Below, piece after piece: positions 27,598-38,043 of a stretch of DNA of 64,000 nucleotides. The notes under the pieces are model-generated. The model was not told the DNA's origin, did no database searches, and was given only the letters and a program-made list of their open reading frames with translations. This DNA comes from Candidatus Zixiibacteriota bacterium (GTDB lineage: Bacteria; Zixibacteria; MSB-5A5; GN15; FEB-12): positions 1 through 64,000 of the forward strand of contig JAHOYZ010000009.1 in NCBI GenBank assembly GCA_019038695.1, written 5' to 3'. Positions within the stretch are counted from its first letter, which is position 1, and each line of letters starts with the position of its first letter. A program made the translations under genes and the position numbers.

Positions 27598-28559
27598 CGA
27601 CGACTTTCATACAGGGTATAGAGAGCTATCAGCGCCCATCGAGTGCTTCCGTAATTGCTACCATTGGTACTTTTGACGGTATCCACCGTGGTCATCAGGA
27701 GATATTCCGTCGAGTGCGCATGCAGAGTGAGGCCAACGGTACTGAGGCTGTACTCATCACTTTCCATCCCCATCCACGTATGCTCGTGACTCCGGCCAAC
27801 GTACCGCTTCTGCTGACAACAATTGAGGAGAAGGGGAAGTTTGTTCCTGATTTCTTCGACGGTAAGGTTTTGATCCTTCCCTTTAACGAGAAGTTGATGA
27901 AGACTCCGGCGGTGGAGTTTGTTAGAGATACACTGGTTGAACGGATTGGCATTAAGAAGCTCATTGTTGGCTACGATCATACTTTCGGCAGGTATCGACA
28001 GGGAGATATTCCGGCTCTGGAGGCGATGGGAAAAGATATGGGGTTTGATGTTGAAGTCGTTGAGCCGGTTCTGGTCGATGGCGAACCAGTATCATCGACG
28101 CGTATCCGGAAGGCGATTCTCGGTGGTAACTATGAAGACGCGCTGAATCTCCTTGGACACGATTACGCCATCTATGGAACAGTCGAGCGTGGTATTGGAA
28201 TGGGACACAGGCTTGGTTTCCCGACCGCCAACGTCAAGTACTCAGACCGCAAGCTGCTCCCTGTTGAAGGCGTCTATGCTTGTCGTGTCGAAGTTGAGAG
28301 CGATTGTTATCAGGGGATGATGTTCATTGGGCGCAATCACCTTAACCCGCAGCAGTGTATTTCTGTCGAGGCCAATCTTTTTGAGTTTGACCACGACATC
28401 TATGATAGGCAAATTACAGTATACCCGATTCGTTTCGTAAGGGAGAATCGGAAGTTTGATTCGACCGAGTTGTTGGTCGAACAAATAGAACAAGATAAGA
28501 AGCAAGTGATTAATATGTTTAAGAAGGAGTTGGCAAGTGAGTTTGTCAAAAGAGCATAA
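27594..28559 (+). CDS. ribF: Bifunctional riboflavin kinase / FAD synthetase
   Basis: 321 residues from TTG 27594, which overlaps the truB stop as TTGA, the same coupling as transglycosylase-bamD. The FMN adenylyltransferase half has [14 protein letters not shown] and the SSTRIRKAI motif. The riboflavin kinase half has [15 protein letters not shown]. Together they make FMN and FAD. The 3' end overlaps rpsO by 23 nt. Confidence 0.95.
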   Translation: MTTTFIQGIESYQRPSSASVIATIGTFDGIHRGHQEIFRRVRMQSEANGTEAVLITFHPHPRMLVTPANVPLLLTTIEEKGKFVPDFFDGKVLILPFNEKLMKTPAVEFVRDTLVERIGIKKLIVGYDHTFGRYRQGDIPALEAMGKDMGFDVEVVEPVLVDGEPVSSTRIRKAILGGNYEDALNLLGHDYAIYGTVERGIGMGHRLGFPTANVKYSDRKLLPVEGVYACRVEVESDCYQGMMFIGRNHLNPQQCISVEANLFEFDHDIYDRQITVYPIRFVRENRKFDSTELLVEQIEQDKKQVINMFKKELASEFVKRA

Positions 28560-28806
28560 GGCTCAGATTATTACAGACAATCGGTTGCATAAAACCGATA
28601 CGGGTTCACCTGAGGTTCAGGTTGCCCTGTTAACGGCTCGTGTCAGTCATCTGACTGACCACATGAAGAGCCACAAGAAGGACTTCCATACCCGCCTGGG
28701 TCTGTTGAAGTTGGTCGGCCAGCGACGACGTCTGCTGGACTATTTGAAACGAACGGATATCGAAAGTTATCGCCAACTCATTTTGGAGTTGGGATTACGC
28801 AGGTAA
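28537..28806 (+). CDS. rpsO: 30S ribosomal protein S15
   Basis: 89 residues, the standard S15 length, from GTG 28537. [25 protein letters not shown] and the later [22 protein letters not shown] are the four-helix S15 signature. S15 nucleates the central domain of 16S rRNA. The start lies within the end of ribF, and pnp follows after 18 nt, the conserved rpsO-pnp pair; in E. coli S15 represses its own translation, but I did not find a clear pseudoknot here. Confidence 0.98.
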   Translation: MSLSKEHKAQIITDNRLHKTDTGSPEVQVALLTARVSHLTDHMKSHKKDFHTRLGLLKLVGQRRRLLDYLKRTDIESYRQLILELGLRR

Positions 28807-28824
28807 GGAAGGCTGTACAGTTAT

Positions 28825-30981
28825 ATGTCACATCGTGTAGAATTTGAATTTGGTGGTCGTACAATGATCATTGAGAGCGACCACCTCGCAAAACAGGCCA
28901 ATGGGGCTGTCACCGTTCAATACGGCGATTCCATGGTCTTGTCCACTGTCTGTTCCAACTCGGAACCCAAACTTGGTTTCGATTTCTTTCCGCTCACTGT
29001 TGAGTATCGTGAACGGTCCTATGCAGCAGGCAAAATCCCGGGCGGCTTTTTCAAGCGAGAAGGTCGACCTTCAGAGAAAGAAATTCTTTCCTGCCGGATT
29101 ATCGATCGACCGATTCGTCCGCTCTTTCCCAAGGATTTCCGAGGTGAGACGCAGTGCATTAACTTCGTCGTATCTCACGATCAGCAAAACGACACCGACG
29201 TTCTCGCACTAACCGGAACCGGAGCGGCCCTTGCAATATCCGATGTACCTTTTGCGAAAACGATCGCCGGAGTCCGTGTTGGTCGGCTCGACGGCGAGTT
29301 TGTGGTTAATCCTACTTTTGAGCAGCTCGAAGAGTGCGATATTTATGTCGTGCTTGCCGGTTCCGAAGATGCTATTGCGATGGTCGAAGGTGGAGGACGT
29401 GAAACTTCCGAGGACGATATGGTCGCGGCGTTGCAATTTGGCCATGATCATGTCAAGATTCTCATTGAGAAAATCAACGAACTGAAGGCAGTCTGCGGCA
29501 AGCCCGACATGGAATACACACCGGTGCTGGTTGATGAAACGTTGGTTGCGAAGGTCAAGGACATGGTTAGTTCTAGTCTTGGTGAGTATAATGCTATCGC
29601 CGACAAAAACGAACGCCATACGGCCAAGAAGAATCTCACCAAGAAGATTGTGGAAGCTCTTGCAGAAGAATTCCCTGACAGTGCCAGAGACATTGGCAAT
29701 ATCGTTCATGATCTCGATAACGAAGTCATGCGCGGTATGATTCTTAACGACAACAAGCGAATAGACGGACGCCATCTTGATGAAGTTCGTTCGATCAACT
29801 GCGAAGTCGGCTTCCTACCGCGAGTACACGGTTCCGCAATTTTCACTCGCGGTCAGACTCAGTCACTGGTAGCTGTGACGCTCGGGACCAAAGTTGACGA
29901 ACAGAGACTCGACGAATTGGAAGGGGAATCGCACAAGAGCTATATGCTCCACTACAATTTCCCTCCGTTCTCAACCGGCGAGACCAAGATGATTCGCGGC
30001 ACTAATCGTCGCGAGATTGGTCACGGCGCTCTGGCCGAACGCGCTTTGCTACCCGTTATTCCTGTCGAGGAGAACTTCCCCTATACGATTCGCATCGTTT
30101 CCGACATTATGGAATCCAACGGTTCTTCGTCCATGGCTTCCGTTTGCGGCGGCTCGTTATCGATGATGGATGCTGGCGTGCCAATCAAATCAGCCGTCGC
30201 CGGCATTGCGATGGGTCTGATCAAAGAGGGCGACCAGATTGCCGTACTGACCGACATCCTCGGCGATGAGGACCATTTCGGTGACATGGACTTTAAGGTC
30301 ACTGGTACCACCGAAGGTGTAACTGCCATTCAGATGGATATCAAATGTACGGGACTTAAGATCGAAACTTTGCGCGATGCCCTGGGCAAGGCGCGGACAG
30401 CCCGGTTACATATTCTGGAAAAGATGAACGCCACAATCCCACAGCATCGTGAGGACCTATCCCAGTTTGCCCCGAGAATCATAACTATTAAGATTCCACC
30501 GGGAAAGATTGGTGATGTGATTGGACCTGGCGGTAAGATTATTCGCGCTATCGTCGAAGAGACCGGTGCCAAGGTTGATATTCAGGATGACGGCACAGTG
30601 CTGATTGCCTCAGTCAGTGGCGAATCGGGACGTATGGCTCTGGAAAGGATCGAAAGCATCACACAGGAAGCTGAAGTGGGCAAGACCTATAAGGGTATCG
30701 TCCGCCGTGTAACTGCTTTTGGTGCGTTTGTTGAAATATTCCCAGGCACTGACGGTCTGGTGCATATCTCCGAGCTTGATATCGGTCGCGTCGAGCGCGT
30801 TGAGGATATTCTTAATCTGGGTGACACCGTCGATGTCAAGTGCCTTAATGTTGATCCCGATGGTAAGGTCCGTTTATCGCGTCGCGCCCTTCTGCCGGGT
30901 GGAGATGATCGCCCGCCGGAGCAGTCGCGCCCACCACGGAGAGATAACAACCGTCGGCCATCGCGACCTCCGCGTAGATAG
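28825..30981 (+). CDS. pnp: Polyribonucleotide nucleotidyltransferase (PNPase)
   Basis: 718 residues. Two RNase PH-type domains with the catalytic region of the second ([17 protein letters not shown]) intact; KH domain near 565-615 ([20 protein letters not shown]); S1 domain near 630-695 ([20 protein letters not shown]). A short Pro/Arg-rich tail follows. PNPase degrades RNA 3'-5' using phosphate and can add tails. It sits after rpsO as usual. Confidence 0.98.
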   Translation: MSHRVEFEFGGRTMIIESDHLAKQANGAVTVQYGDSMVLSTVCSNSEPKLGFDFFPLTVEYRERSYAAGKIPGGFFKREGRPSEKEILSCRIIDRPIRPLFPKDFRGETQCINFVVSHDQQNDTDVLALTGTGAALAISDVPFAKTIAGVRVGRLDGEFVVNPTFEQLEECDIYVVLAGSEDAIAMVEGGGRETSEDDMVAALQFGHDHVKILIEKINELKAVCGKPDMEYTPVLVDETLVAKVKDMVSSSLGEYNAIADKNERHTAKKNLTKKIVEALAEEFPDSARDIGNIVHDLDNEVMRGMILNDNKRIDGRHLDEVRSINCEVGFLPRVHGSAIFTRGQTQSLVAVTLGTKVDEQRLDELEGESHKSYMLHYNFPPFSTGETKMIRGTNRREIGHGALAERALLPVIPVEENFPYTIRIVSDIMESNGSSSMASVCGGSLSMMDAGVPIKSAVAGIAMGLIKEGDQIAVLTDILGDEDHFGDMDFKVTGTTEGVTAIQMDIKCTGLKIETLRDALGKARTARLHILEKMNATIPQHREDLSQFAPRIITIKIPPGKIGDVIGPGGKIIRAIVEETGAKVDIQDDGTVLIASVSGESGRMALERIESITQEAEVGKTYKGIVRRVTAFGAFVEIFPGTDGLVHISELDIGRVERVEDILNLGDTVDVKCLNVDPDGKVRLSRRALLPGGDDRPPEQSRPPRRDNNRRPSRPPRR

Positions 30982-30984
30982 GCA

Positions 30985-32247
30985 ATGAAGATAGAGAGCA
31001 CAATTCGCAAATCAACTCTGAGAAGCGGACTGCGGGTAGTTACTGAAAAGATACCCGCTGTCCGCTCCATTTCGCTTGGCGTCTGGATCGATGTCGGTGC
31101 CCGTTACGAGTCTCCCGAAGAGAACGGGCTGTCGCATCTGATTGAGCACATGTTGTTCAAGGGTACTAAGGACCGAACAGCCAAGCAGATTGCGGAGGCG
31201 CTCGAATCGGTAGGGGGGAGCCTCAATGCTTTTACGTCGCGCGAGCAGACCTGCTATACTGCGCGGGTACTGGATGATCAACTTGAGAAAGCGGTTGATG
31301 TTCTGGCTGATCTTACCTGTCACGCCAAACTGACTCCGACCGATCTCCGGATGGAGAAAAAGGTGATCTGCGAGGAGATCAAAGAGGTGGCTGATACGCC
31401 GACAGATCGAGTTCACGATGTTTTTGCGCAGACTCTTTGGGGTGATCATCCTCTGGGTCAGCCTATTCTTGGTCCGACCGAAAATGTGGCTCATTTCCAG
31501 CGTCAGTTCATTCTCGATTATTTGAAACGGAACTACGTTGCCGGATCAATACTAATAGCTGCCTCGGGTAATGTTTCTCATCGGCGCTTGGTCGAATTGG
31601 CCCGAAAGTACTTCCAGTTCGAAGGTGGCACCGCTCCGTCAGCACCACCTGCTATCCAGCCGACTGTTGGCCAAATTGTTCATGAATCCGGAAATGGCGA
31701 GCAAACCCATTTGTGTCTCGGATTCCCCGGACAATCATTTTTCTCGCCCCTCAAGATGGCTGCTTTGGCAGTCAATACTTACCTTGGCGGAGGCATGTCG
31801 TCGGTATTATTTCAGAAAATCCGTGAGCAGCGCGGACTGGCCTATTCGGTCTATACCTTTCTCGATTTCTATCGTGACGCCGGAGTATTCGGCACCTATG
31901 TCGGGACCGACAAGAAGCACATCGCTGAATGTGTTGCAATTATACTCAAGGAGCTGGAGCGGCTGAAGAAGCGTCGGCTTTCAAATCTCAAGCTTCAGGC
32001 GATCAAGGATCAGCTCAAAGGACAACTGACGCTTGGGATGGAATCGACGGTCGCCCATATGAACCGCGCCGCACGACAGGAACTGTACCTCGGAGAGTTT
32101 CGATCTCTCGACCAAACCCTGGAAGACATCAATAGGGTTTCGACTTCAGATGTTCTGAAGTATGCCAACGAGACCTTTGACCGATCCGTTTTGGCCATGA
32201 CAACCCTGGGACCGATAGACGAAAAAGCCCTGAGGCATGTCCTCTGA
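30985..32247 (+). CDS. M16-family zinc peptidase (pitrilysin-like)
   Basis: 420 residues, the one-subunit processing-peptidase length. The inverted zinc motif HLIEH is at residues 51-55, with the third ligand Glu expected ~75 residues later (EKKVICEEIKEVAD). The second half has the usual SSVLFQKIREQRGLAYSV segment. No signal peptide is evident, so it may be cytosolic. This gene commonly follows pnp in bacteria (ymxG/mlpA-type); the physiological substrate is not known from sequence. Starts 3 nt after pnp and ends the operon. Confidence 0.92.
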   Translation: MKIESTIRKSTLRSGLRVVTEKIPAVRSISLGVWIDVGARYESPEENGLSHLIEHMLFKGTKDRTAKQIAEALESVGGSLNAFTSREQTCYTARVLDDQLEKAVDVLADLTCHAKLTPTDLRMEKKVICEEIKEVADTPTDRVHDVFAQTLWGDHPLGQPILGPTENVAHFQRQFILDYLKRNYVAGSILIAASGNVSHRRLVELARKYFQFEGGTAPSAPPAIQPTVGQIVHESGNGEQTHLCLGFPGQSFFSPLKMAALAVNTYLGGGMSSVLFQKIREQRGLAYSVYTFLDFYRDAGVFGTYVGTDKKHIAECVAIILKELERLKKRRLSNLKLQAIKDQLKGQLTLGMESTVAHMNRAARQELYLGEFRSLDQTLEDINRVSTSDVLKYANETFDRSVLAMTTLGPIDEKALRHVL

Positions 32248-32257
32248 ATCGGGTTAT

Positions 32258-32278
32258 GACTCGCCGTTATCGCGAGTC
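32258..32278. repeat. perfect inverted repeat after the M16 gene
   Basis: GACTCGC (32258-32264) and GCGAGTC (32272-32278) around a 7-nt loop, 10 nt after the stop. No T run follows, so it is not a classic intrinsic terminator; it could protect the 3' end or be a Rho-dependent endpoint. Confidence 0.55.
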
Positions 32279-32342
32279 CCTGAAGCGCACATACTTGTTT
32301 GCCGTTCGCTTGAAGCAGATCCGGTCCGCTAGTAACTAACCC

Positions 32343-32371
32343 TTGCCAACAACCTGACATTTTACTACTTT
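32343..32371 (+). promoter_or_regulatory. possible leuS promoter
   Basis: TTGCCA (32343-32348, 5/6) and TACTTT (32366-32371, 3/6) are spaced 17 nt apart; the predicted start (~32378) lies ~30 nt upstream of leuS. Confidence 0.35.
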
Positions 32372-32381
32372 TTGCCGATAA

Positions 32382-32396
32382 TTGAGTAGTACTCAA
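32382..32396. promoter_or_regulatory. 15-nt palindrome overlapping the leuS ribosome-binding site
   Basis: TTGAGTA-G-TACTCAA is a perfect inverted repeat whose right end enters the SD AAGAGG (32395-32400). As DNA it could be an operator just downstream of the predicted promoter; as RNA a short stem with a 5-nt loop could lie beside the SD. No regulator is identified. Confidence 0.4.
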
Positions 32397-32408
32397 GAGG
32401 AATTTCAG

Positions 32409-34910
32409 ATGGCGATCAGCGATCAGGACACCCGCAAATACGACTTCAAAGCGATAGAATCCAAATGGCAGAAACAGTGGCTGGACAGTGGCCTTTTCTG
32501 TGCTCCAGACATGCCCGATAAGGACAAAGCCTGGTATCAACTGGAGATGTTTGCCTATCCGTCCGGTGACATCCATATGGGTCATTTTCGTAACTATATA
32601 ATTGGCGATGCTGTTGCCCGGCAAAAGATGATGACCGGTCAACAGGTGCTCCATCCCTTCGGATGGGACGCTTTTGGCTTACCTGCCGAACGTGCAGCTA
32701 TTGCGCGCTCTATTCATCCTATTGAATGGACCAAGAGCAATATTAGTGTCTCACGAAAGACATTACAGGGCGTAGGGATATCATTTGATTGGGATCGAGA
32801 AATATCGTCCTCGGACCCGAATTACTACAAGTGGACGCAATGGATGTTCCTCGAGTTGTTCAAGCGTGGATTGGCCTACCGCAAGCGTGGATTTGTCAAT
32901 TGGTGTCCAGAGGACAAGACAGTACTGGCCAATGAACAAGTCGTGGATGGGAAATGTGAGCGCTGCGATGCTGAAGTTGAGAAAAAAGATCAGATCGGGT
33001 GGTACTTCAAGATCACCGATTACGCCGATCGCCTCATCGACGATCTTGATCTGTTACCAGATTGGCCTGACAACCTCAAGGCCATTCAACGGGAATGGAT
33101 TGGCCGCTCATATGGCGCGGAGATTGATTTCACTATCGAGGACACAGGGGAGAGGCTGTCCATATTCACAACCCGCCCGGATACTATCTATGGTGTGACA
33201 TTCATGGCCATCTCGCCGGAGTCGCCGCTCATTGAGGAACTAAAGCTGGAGGGCGAGTTTGCCGCGAAGGTGTCAGAGTACCAGAAGAAAGCATTCGCCC
33301 GGACTGACATCGAGCGATCTGCCGTCGGTGACGAGAAAGATGGCGTTTTCACCGGCAAATACGCCATCAACCCCTATAATAGTGAATGCGTGCAATTGTG
33401 GGTGGCGGATTATGTTCTCGGCGGCTATGGAACCGGGGCTGTTATGGCCGTTCCGGCCCATGACACCCGCGATTTTGCTTTCGCGCGGAAGTACGGCATT
33501 CCCATCAAGGTTGTCATTCATCCCGATGAGCGTACAATTCTTGATGTCGACCAAATGGATGATGCGTTTGTCGAATACGGCCCGATGGTCAACTCTGATC
33601 AGTTCGATGGTTTATTCGGTGATAAGGCCGTTGCGAACGTCACGCAATACGCAGAACAACAAGGCTATGGACGTGCCAAGGTAAACTATAAGTTGAAGGA
33701 TTGGTCGATATCACGTCAGCGTTATTGGGGTTGCCCAATTCCAATCATTCACTGTGACAAATGCGGTCCGCAGCCAATCTCCGAGAGTGAACTTCCGGTA
33801 GTTTTGCCACAAGTCGAGGATTACCGCCCCAAGGGCCGTTCACCTTTGGCCGATGTGCCCGATTTCATGAACGCAAAATGCCCGAAGTGCGACAGTGCGG
33901 CCACTCGAGATCCAGATACTATGGATACCTTTGTGTGTTCATCGTGGTACTATCTAAGATATTTAGACCCACACAACGATACTGCGCCATTTGACAAGGA
34001 GAAAGCGCGACGGTGGCTGCCGGTCGATCTGTATATTGGGGGTATCACCCATGCAACCGGACACCTGATATATTTCCGGTTTTTCCATAAGTTCTTGCAG
34101 GATATTGGCTGGGTTGATTGCCCGGAGCCAGCTACGAGGATGGTCAATCATGGTATGGTGTCCGACGCCAAAGGCGAAGTTATGTCTAAGTCCAAAGGCA
34201 ATGTCGTGTCACCGATTGAGGTGATGAACAACAATGGCGTTGATGTTTCGCGGTTGGCCATGTTCTTTACTGCACCTTCCGAGAAAGAAGTCATGTGGAG
34301 CGATGACTTCATTGTAGGCGTGCAGAAGTTCGCGACCAACAAGCTGTTTCCGTTGATAGACAGCTATCGCGGCACCAAACCTGACCTAAAGAAGCTTGTT
34401 AGGATCGACGGCCTCAGCGACTATGAGCGGCAGATCTACGTCAAACTCAATCAAACGATCAAGCGTGTTACCGAAGATTTTCCGCGACTCCAGTTCAACA
34501 CCAGCATCGCGGCCATGATGGAACTATTGCGCGATTATCGCCCGAACAAGGTTCAGAGTGATCAGCTAAATGATCAAATAGTACTCAAGAGTATTCAACT
34601 TATGGCACCGCTTACGCCGCATCTGGCCGAGGATCTGTGGAGTCGAGCCGGATATGATGAGTCGATTTTCAAGTCGGCATGGCCGGAGTATGATCCTGCG
34701 GCGATGGTTGCGGATACCATAAAGGTTGCCGTGCAGATTAACGGTAAGCTTCGTGACACCGTATGCGTGGCGCCGGAGGCTACTCAAGATGAGGTTGAAA
34801 CAGTGGCCAGGAATAGCGAAAAGTTGCAAGCATATACCGAGGGATTCGAGATTGTGAAGGTTATCTACGTTAAGGGCAGGATTCTGAATTTGGTCGTGAA
34901 ACCGAGATAA
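32409..34910 (+). CDS. leuS: Leucyl-tRNA synthetase
   Basis: 833 residues from ATG 32409, with AAGAGG 8 nt upstream; the frame is open 27 nt further upstream. Class Ia motifs: HMGH at 56-59 (HIGH) and VMSKSKGN near 591-598 (KMSKS). The CP1 editing insertion (~220-400) includes TTRPDTIYGVTF and GTGAVMAVPAHDTRDFAFA with the editing Asp. Zinc-type cysteines occur near CPEDKTVLANEQVVDGKCERC. It charges tRNA-Leu and hydrolyses mischarged products. Confidence 0.98.
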   Translation: MAISDQDTRKYDFKAIESKWQKQWLDSGLFCAPDMPDKDKAWYQLEMFAYPSGDIHMGHFRNYIIGDAVARQKMMTGQQVLHPFGWDAFGLPAERAAIARSIHPIEWTKSNISVSRKTLQGVGISFDWDREISSSDPNYYKWTQWMFLELFKRGLAYRKRGFVNWCPEDKTVLANEQVVDGKCERCDAEVEKKDQIGWYFKITDYADRLIDDLDLLPDWPDNLKAIQREWIGRSYGAEIDFTIEDTGERLSIFTTRPDTIYGVTFMAISPESPLIEELKLEGEFAAKVSEYQKKAFARTDIERSAVGDEKDGVFTGKYAINPYNSECVQLWVADYVLGGYGTGAVMAVPAHDTRDFAFARKYGIPIKVVIHPDERTILDVDQMDDAFVEYGPMVNSDQFDGLFGDKAVANVTQYAEQQGYGRAKVNYKLKDWSISRQRYWGCPIPIIHCDKCGPQPISESELPVVLPQVEDYRPKGRSPLADVPDFMNAKCPKCDSAATRDPDTMDTFVCSSWYYLRYLDPHNDTAPFDKEKARRWLPVDLYIGGITHATGHLIYFRFFHKFLQDIGWVDCPEPATRMVNHGMVSDAKGEVMSKSKGNVVSPIEVMNNNGVDVSRLAMFFTAPSEKEVMWSDDFIVGVQKFATNKLFPLIDSYRGTKPDLKKLVRIDGLSDYERQIYVKLNQTIKRVTEDFPRLQFNTSIAAMMELLRDYRPNKVQSDQLNDQIVLKSIQLMAPLTPHLAEDLWSRAGYDESIFKSAWPEYDPAAMVADTIKVAVQINGKLRDTVCVAPEATQDEVETVARNSEKLQAYTEGFEIVKVIYVKGRILNLVVKPR

Positions 34911-34930
34911 GTTGGAAACAGCTTACTCGC

Positions 34931-34953
34931 ATGTTAACATAATATACATTATG
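34931..34953. repeat. two overlapping palindromes upstream of the glycosyltransferase
   Basis: ATGTTAACAT (34931-34940) is a perfect 10-nt palindrome; CATAAT-ATAC-ATTATG (34938-34953) is a second that shares its right end. They fill most of the 63-nt gap between leuS and the glycosyltransferase and are AT-rich, so they may overlap a promoter or be an operator. Confidence 0.4.
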
Positions 34954-34973
34954 AGACACGGATATATTAGCAA

Positions 34974-35684
34974 ATGAGACTCTCGATCATCATACCGGTC
35001 TATAATGAGGTCTCCACTCTCGAGGAGCTTGTCCGGCGGGTTAATGCAGCTCCAGTTTCTAACAAAGAGCTTATTCTTGTGGATGATTGCTCGACCGACG
35101 GCACCCGTGAGCTACTCGAACAGAAAATAACTCCCCTTGTTGACAAGATCATTTATCAGCCACGAAATTTTGGCAAAGGTTATGCCTTGAAAACCGGCTT
35201 TGCCCATGCTACCGGTGATATTGTGTTGGTGCAAGATGCCGATCTCGAATATGACCCTTCCGAGTACCCGGCCCTGATGCAGCCAATTATTAATGATCAA
35301 GCGGATGTGGTCTACGGTTCGCGTTTTATTGGTGGTGGTCCTCACCGTGTTGTCTATTTTTGGCATTATGTAGGTAACCGCTTCCTGACCTTACTGTCCA
35401 ACATGTTTACCAATATCAACTTAACCGACATGGAGACCTGTTATAAAGTCTTCCGACGCGAACTGATTCAATCCATCGATATTAAGGAACATCGGTTTGG
35501 CTTCGAGCCGGAGATCACCGCAAAGTTGGCACGCCGGCGCGTTCGCATTTACGAAATCGGTATTTCTTACTACGGTCGAACCTACGACGAAGGAAAAAAG
35601 ATCGGCTGGCGCGATGGGATGCGGGCGATCTGGTGTATCCTCAAGTATAATCTCTTCGCGACAGAATCACGCCGAAACACCTAA
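34974..35684 (+). CDS. Family 2 glycosyltransferase (polyprenyl-phosphate sugar type)
   Basis: 236 residues. GT-A fold: [19 protein letters not shown] at the N-terminus, [10 protein letters not shown], and the metal motif in [10 protein letters not shown]. The block [15 protein letters not shown] followed by [14 protein letters not shown] is typical of dolichol/undecaprenyl-phosphate mannosyl- or glucosyltransferases. No C-terminal membrane segments are present, so it is the soluble, membrane-associated type. It would load a sugar on a lipid carrier for surface glycans. Convergent with the epimerase, 9 nt apart. Confidence 0.9.
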   Translation: MRLSIIIPVYNEVSTLEELVRRVNAAPVSNKELILVDDCSTDGTRELLEQKITPLVDKIIYQPRNFGKGYALKTGFAHATGDIVLVQDADLEYDPSEYPALMQPIINDQADVVYGSRFIGGGPHRVVYFWHYVGNRFLTLLSNMFTNINLTDMETCYKVFRRELIQSIDIKEHRFGFEPEITAKLARRRVRIYEIGISYYGRTYDEGKKIGWRDGMRAIWCILKYNLFATESRRNT

Positions 35685-35693
35685 AGTACTACT

Positions 35694-36671
35694 TTAAGCC
35701 CAGCCGCGCCTGGCCAGGTTGCGTCTTTGGCTCTCATATACCCTGCGGATCTTCATAGCTTTCAAGTACCATTCGATATTCAACGGCAAACCCTGTTCAA
35801 GTGTTACTTTAGGTGCATAGCCCAGCAGGCGTCGCGCCAATGATATATCTCCGGTAAATGACGATATTTCACCGACCCGTTTGGTGCTTGCAGACACCCT
35901 GGAGCCAGAACCAGTCTGAGCCACAATCATGCGGGCAAGATCCATCAGCCGCTCGGACTTGCCACTCGAAAGGTTTAGAGTTCTGCCGCTCACACGGTCG
36001 AACCGATCCGCAATCCGTACCAGACCATCGGAGCAATCGTCAATATAAGTGAAATCCAGTTTCTTCTCGCGCCCAAAGACACAGATGTCGCGATCGCGCA
36101 TGGCATAGTAGATGAAGAGTGGAATGACTCGTTCAGACACGTCGTACCGTCCGTAAACGTTTGACAGTCGTACAATCACAGGGCGTATGCCATAGCACCC
36201 TTGATAGGCATGAATCAGTGCCTCAGAACCGAACTTCGAGGCGGTATATGGTGATTTGATCCCACTGACATGAGTTGTAGACTCTTTGCGCCTCTCCCCT
36301 GCCTTGGACTCACCATAGACCTCACGCGAAGAAGAAAAAACGAACCGGTCAATTCCCCGGGTACGAGCAAATTCCAAGAGATTGTATGTCATCAGATAGT
36401 TGTCGTGGGCCAGTTTTGGATTTATCACCAGATCGTGCACACGGGCATTGGCCGCGAGATGGATAATAAGATCGGGTTTGGTGCGCAATCTCAGTTTGGT
36501 TAGAGGTTTCCGGAGGTCATGGAATACGGTCTGACGCTCGATCCGACTATCCCAGTACGAATGACGAATATCCAGAGGAATAACGCGATAACCCCGTTTC
36601 GACAGGTCTTGCGCTACGGCAGTGCCTACGGTGCCGGAGGAACCAGTAAGAAGAATAGTCTTGATGGACAT
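35694..36671 (-). CDS. NAD-dependent nucleotide-sugar epimerase/dehydratase (extended SDR)
   Basis: 325 residues. Rossmann motif TGSSGTVGTAVAQ near residue 10 and catalytic YTASK (Y-x3-K) near 140, with SSSREVYGE upstream providing the Ser/Thr. It acts on an NDP-sugar such as UDP-glucose or UDP-glucuronate; substrate not readable. The UDP-sugar dehydrogenase gene lies 17 nt upstream in the same direction, so together they may make a uronic-acid-derived sugar for the neighbouring glycosyltransferase. Confidence 0.88.
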   Translation of the reverse strand: MSIKTILLTGSSGTVGTAVAQDLSKRGYRVIPLDIRHSYWDSRIERQTVFHDLRKPLTKLRLRTKPDLIIHLAANARVHDLVINPKLAHDNYLMTYNLLEFARTRGIDRFVFSSSREVYGESKAGERRKESTTHVSGIKSPYTASKFGSEALIHAYQGCYGIRPVIVRLSNVYGRYDVSERVIPLFIYYAMRDRDICVFGREKKLDFTYIDDCSDGLVRIADRFDRVSGRTLNLSSGKSERLMDLARMIVAQTGSGSRVSASTKRVGEISSFTGDISLARRLLGYAPKVTLEQGLPLNIEWYLKAMKIRRVYESQRRNLARRGWA

Positions 36672-36688
36672 ACGTTACAACCTCTCCC

Positions 36689-37999
36689 CTATACGAATTC
36701 AAATCCGGCTTTTTCCCATGAGCGACGATTGAGAATTCCGAAATAGTCTACGACCAGACGTTTCTTCATGAGGCTCGCACAATGGACCGGTTTAAGACGG
36801 CGAAACTGTTTATGGGCAGTACCGATCACCAGAGCCGAAGCTCCCCGAAGTGCCTCATCAAGGTCATGCACCAGCGGCATGTTCCCTTCGAAGACCTTCT
36901 CCGCATTTGGTAGAAGCGGCTCATACAGGCTGACGCGCGCTCCAGAACGCCGCAAACGAATGGCGAGCTTCACTGCGCGAGAGCCACGAGTATCATCAAC
37001 TTCAGGCTTGAACGCCGCTCCGAGAATAGCGATCTTCTTGCGTTTGAGAGGCCGCAAGCGGTTCTTTAGATTCTCCACGAGGTGTTCGAGCAAGCGATCA
37101 TTGATATTCATTGCTGTCTGGGCGGTCTCAAAGGTGAAATTGGTTTCGCTCTCGGCGGAATTGATCAAGCGGCAGTCCTTGGGCAGACAGGATCCCCCGA
37201 ATCCAAGTCCGGGAGTGAAATAGTCCAAACCGATACGCTCATCCAGACCTATCCCCCTTTGAATTGACGACAGATCAAGTTGTTCTATTCGGGCGAAATC
37301 GGTTATTTCATGGATGAACGCCAGCCTGTGAGCTAGGTAGACGTTGGAAGCCAGCTTGATTAGTTCGGCTGATCGAATATCCGTATGAACAATTGGTATG
37401 CTCTGAGAGTAGACTTTATTATAGATTTTCAACAGCCTAGTCGCGTCACGTTTCTCCTTTGATCCCAGAATGATTCGCCAAGGCCTCACCGTATCCTGGT
37501 AGGCACATCCCTCGCGCAGGAACTCCGGATTGACAACTAATCGAACCTTCTCTCCGTGAGGAGTCGATTCAAGCAGTTGTCGGAACTGATCCGCAAAACC
37601 GACTACGTTTGTTGATTTCAGTACTACAGTAGCCACTGTTCGACGGTTGCAGCCACCGATCCAGTTAGCCATCCGCTCAAAAGCGCCCAGTCGCATTTTC
37701 CAGTCACCCCGATTAACCGAGTCAATGGCTATGAAAATCAGATCTGCCTTCTCGTAGGCAATTTTACTGGGCAGGATCGTTCGAAGACGGCTGCTTCTTA
37801 CGGTTTCCCTGAGTGCTCGTGCCAGATCGTTTTCGCGGAAATGAAGCTGACCCTTGTTCAAGCCATCAACGATAATCCTGTTTTTCTCGACTACCGTGAC
37901 CGGAAATCGTTTAGCGGCCAGATGAACGGCTGTGGCTAATCCGACGTATCCGGCTCCGACCACCAGTATGTTTGGCTTCGACGACATATTGGGAATCAT
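36689..37999 (-). CDS. UDP-glucose/GDP-mannose dehydrogenase family protein
   Basis: 436 residues if started at ATG 37999; ATG 37987 is equally possible and the frame is open upstream to 38086. Rossmann motif ILVVGAGYVGLATAVHLA near the start. The catalytic Cys is in LGFGGSCLPKD, with LASNVYLAHRLAFIHEI before it and AFKPEVDDTRGS in the C-terminal domain. These enzymes oxidise the C6 hydroxyl of an NDP-sugar to a carboxylate in two NAD steps. UDP-glucose, UDP-ManNAc or GDP-mannose are all possible substrates. Forms a nucleotide-sugar pair with the epimerase downstream. Confidence 0.93.
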   Translation of the reverse strand: MIPNMSSKPNILVVGAGYVGLATAVHLAAKRFPVTVVEKNRIIVDGLNKGQLHFRENDLARALRETVRSSRLRTILPSKIAYEKADLIFIAIDSVNRGDWKMRLGAFERMANWIGGCNRRTVATVVLKSTNVVGFADQFRQLLESTPHGEKVRLVVNPEFLREGCAYQDTVRPWRIILGSKEKRDATRLLKIYNKVYSQSIPIVHTDIRSAELIKLASNVYLAHRLAFIHEITDFARIEQLDLSSIQRGIGLDERIGLDYFTPGLGFGGSCLPKDCRLINSAESETNFTFETAQTAMNINDRLLEHLVENLKNRLRPLKRKKIAILGAAFKPEVDDTRGSRAVKLAIRLRRSGARVSLYEPLLPNAEKVFEGNMPLVHDLDEALRGASALVIGTAHKQFRRLKPVHCASLMKKRLVVDYFGILNRRSWEKAGFEFV

Positions 38000-38043
38000 T
38001 ATACGCTCTGAGCCGGAAATTGACAAACGATTTGGGAATTTGG

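Noticed and set aside
28537-28559. rpsO-ribF overlap as an assembly frameshift
   Set aside because: Both proteins are complete at the expected length; the overlap simply reflects the compact operon.
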